Assembly (NCBI GenBank): GCA_965213525.1
Contig: OZ243889.1
Span: 3,224,001-3,288,000 of the forward strand
DNA: 64,000 nucleotides
Direction: 5' to 3'
DNA from: G965213525 sp965213525
GTDB taxonomy: Bacteria > Actinomycetota > Acidimicrobiia > Acidimicrobiales > Poriferisodalaceae
The first letter of the stretch is position 1, and every line of letters begins with the position of its first letter. Shown here piece by piece: positions 63,711-64,000 of this stretch. The notes under the pieces are model-generated. The model searched no databases. It was given only the letters and a program-made list of their open reading frames with translations, and had not been told where the DNA came from. The translations under genes and the position numbers were made by a program.

Positions 63711-64000
63711 ATGACGTCCACCTGCGAGCGCACGGCCGAGGTCGTCGGCATCGGCAACGCCCTCGTCGACGTCATCTCCCACGCATCCGATCGATTCGTC
63801 GCCGGCCAGGGCCTCATCAAGGGGTCGATGAACCTCATCGATGCCCGGCGCGCCCTCGAGCTGCACGGCCAGATGGGCTCGGGCATCGAGCTGTCGGGGG
63901 GCTCGGCGGCCAACACGATGGTCGGCGTGGCGAGCTTGGGAGGCTCAGCGGCCTACGTCGGCAAGGTGCGTGACGACCGGCTGGGCGAGGTGTTCGCCCG
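63711..64000 (+). CDS. PfkB-family carbohydrate/nucleoside kinase (partial, cut by the window end)
   Basis: Only the first 96 residues are present. ERTAEVVGIGNALVDVIS and later SGGSAANTMVGVASLGGSAAYVGKVRDDRLG are the N-terminal glycine-rich signature of PfkB-family kinases (adenosine kinase, ribokinase, fructokinase types), which phosphorylate sugars or nucleosides with ATP. The adenosine kinase group often starts like this, but the catalytic DxxG motif is outside the window. ATG 63711 follows GGAAGG by four bases. Confidence 0.85.
   Translation, partial: MTSTCERTAEVVGIGNALVDVISHASDRFVAGQGLIKGSMNLIDARRALELHGQMGSGIELSGGSAANTMVGVASLGGSAAYVGKVRDDRLGEVFA

Overview
The window is a high-GC, GTG-start-rich, tightly packed stretch of bacterial chromosome. 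The features point to an actinobacterium: NAD-dependent ligase, a PASTA-domain Ser/Thr kinase, a MurA with Asp in place of the catalytic Cys, an MEP-pathway DXS, and many genes that look leaderless with a TAnnnT box just upstream of the start codon. The class Acidimicrobiia is my best guess; that is inference from gene content and style, with no marker rRNA present.

Layout. 1-7.9 kb: a complete F-type ATP synthase operon in classical order (atpZ, I, B, E, F, H, A, G, D, C). The gamma subunit carries a roughly 68-residue Gly/Ala/Pro-rich insert and subunit b a long acidic N-terminus. 7.9-10.3 kb: glpX (convergent), an unknown acidic protein and a J-domain protein. 10.4-17.4 kb: the main accessory region, a secreted Rhs/YD-repeat protein (frameshifted in a G tract), a short C-terminal tip with a probable membrane immunity protein, then an orphan Rhs tip cassette whose core is identical over 470 bp to the main gene, a second small membrane ORF, and 640 bp without a supported gene. 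17.4-20.1 kb: an EchA-like crotonase, an alpha/beta hydrolase and a solitary ATPase. 20.2-31.4 kb: a Dpp/Opp-type importer (lipoprotein, two permeases, fused DF ATPase) coupled to a heterodimeric exporter-fold ABC pair resembling YbtPQ/IrtAB, facing an MFS transporter; I infer metallophore or peptide uptake. Short tandem repeats are unusually frequent in this stretch.

31.4-47 kb: housekeeping genes: murA, two methyltransferases, a MeaB-type GTPase, an SRPBCC protein, a beta-propeller lipoprotein, cysteine desulfurase plus mnmA (tRNA thiolation), ligA, a frameshifted acetyltransferase and a PASTA kinase. 47-55 kb: dxs with a hydrolase, a thioesterase, tldD and pmbA/tldE with a 41-codon ORF wedged between them, a PHP phosphoesterase and uppP. 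55-64 kb: a SAF-domain protein, a zinc-ribbon protein, galU-moeA, moaA, moaC (molybdenum cofactor), a membrane protein, tRNA-Ala(CGC), a small membrane protein, an M1 aminopeptidase and the start of a PfkB-family kinase.

Most genes are basal metabolism. The parts most likely to reward follow-up are the Rhs tip/immunity locus, the insert in ATP synthase gamma, the coupled ORF between tldD and tldE, and the leaderless and back-to-back promoter architecture.
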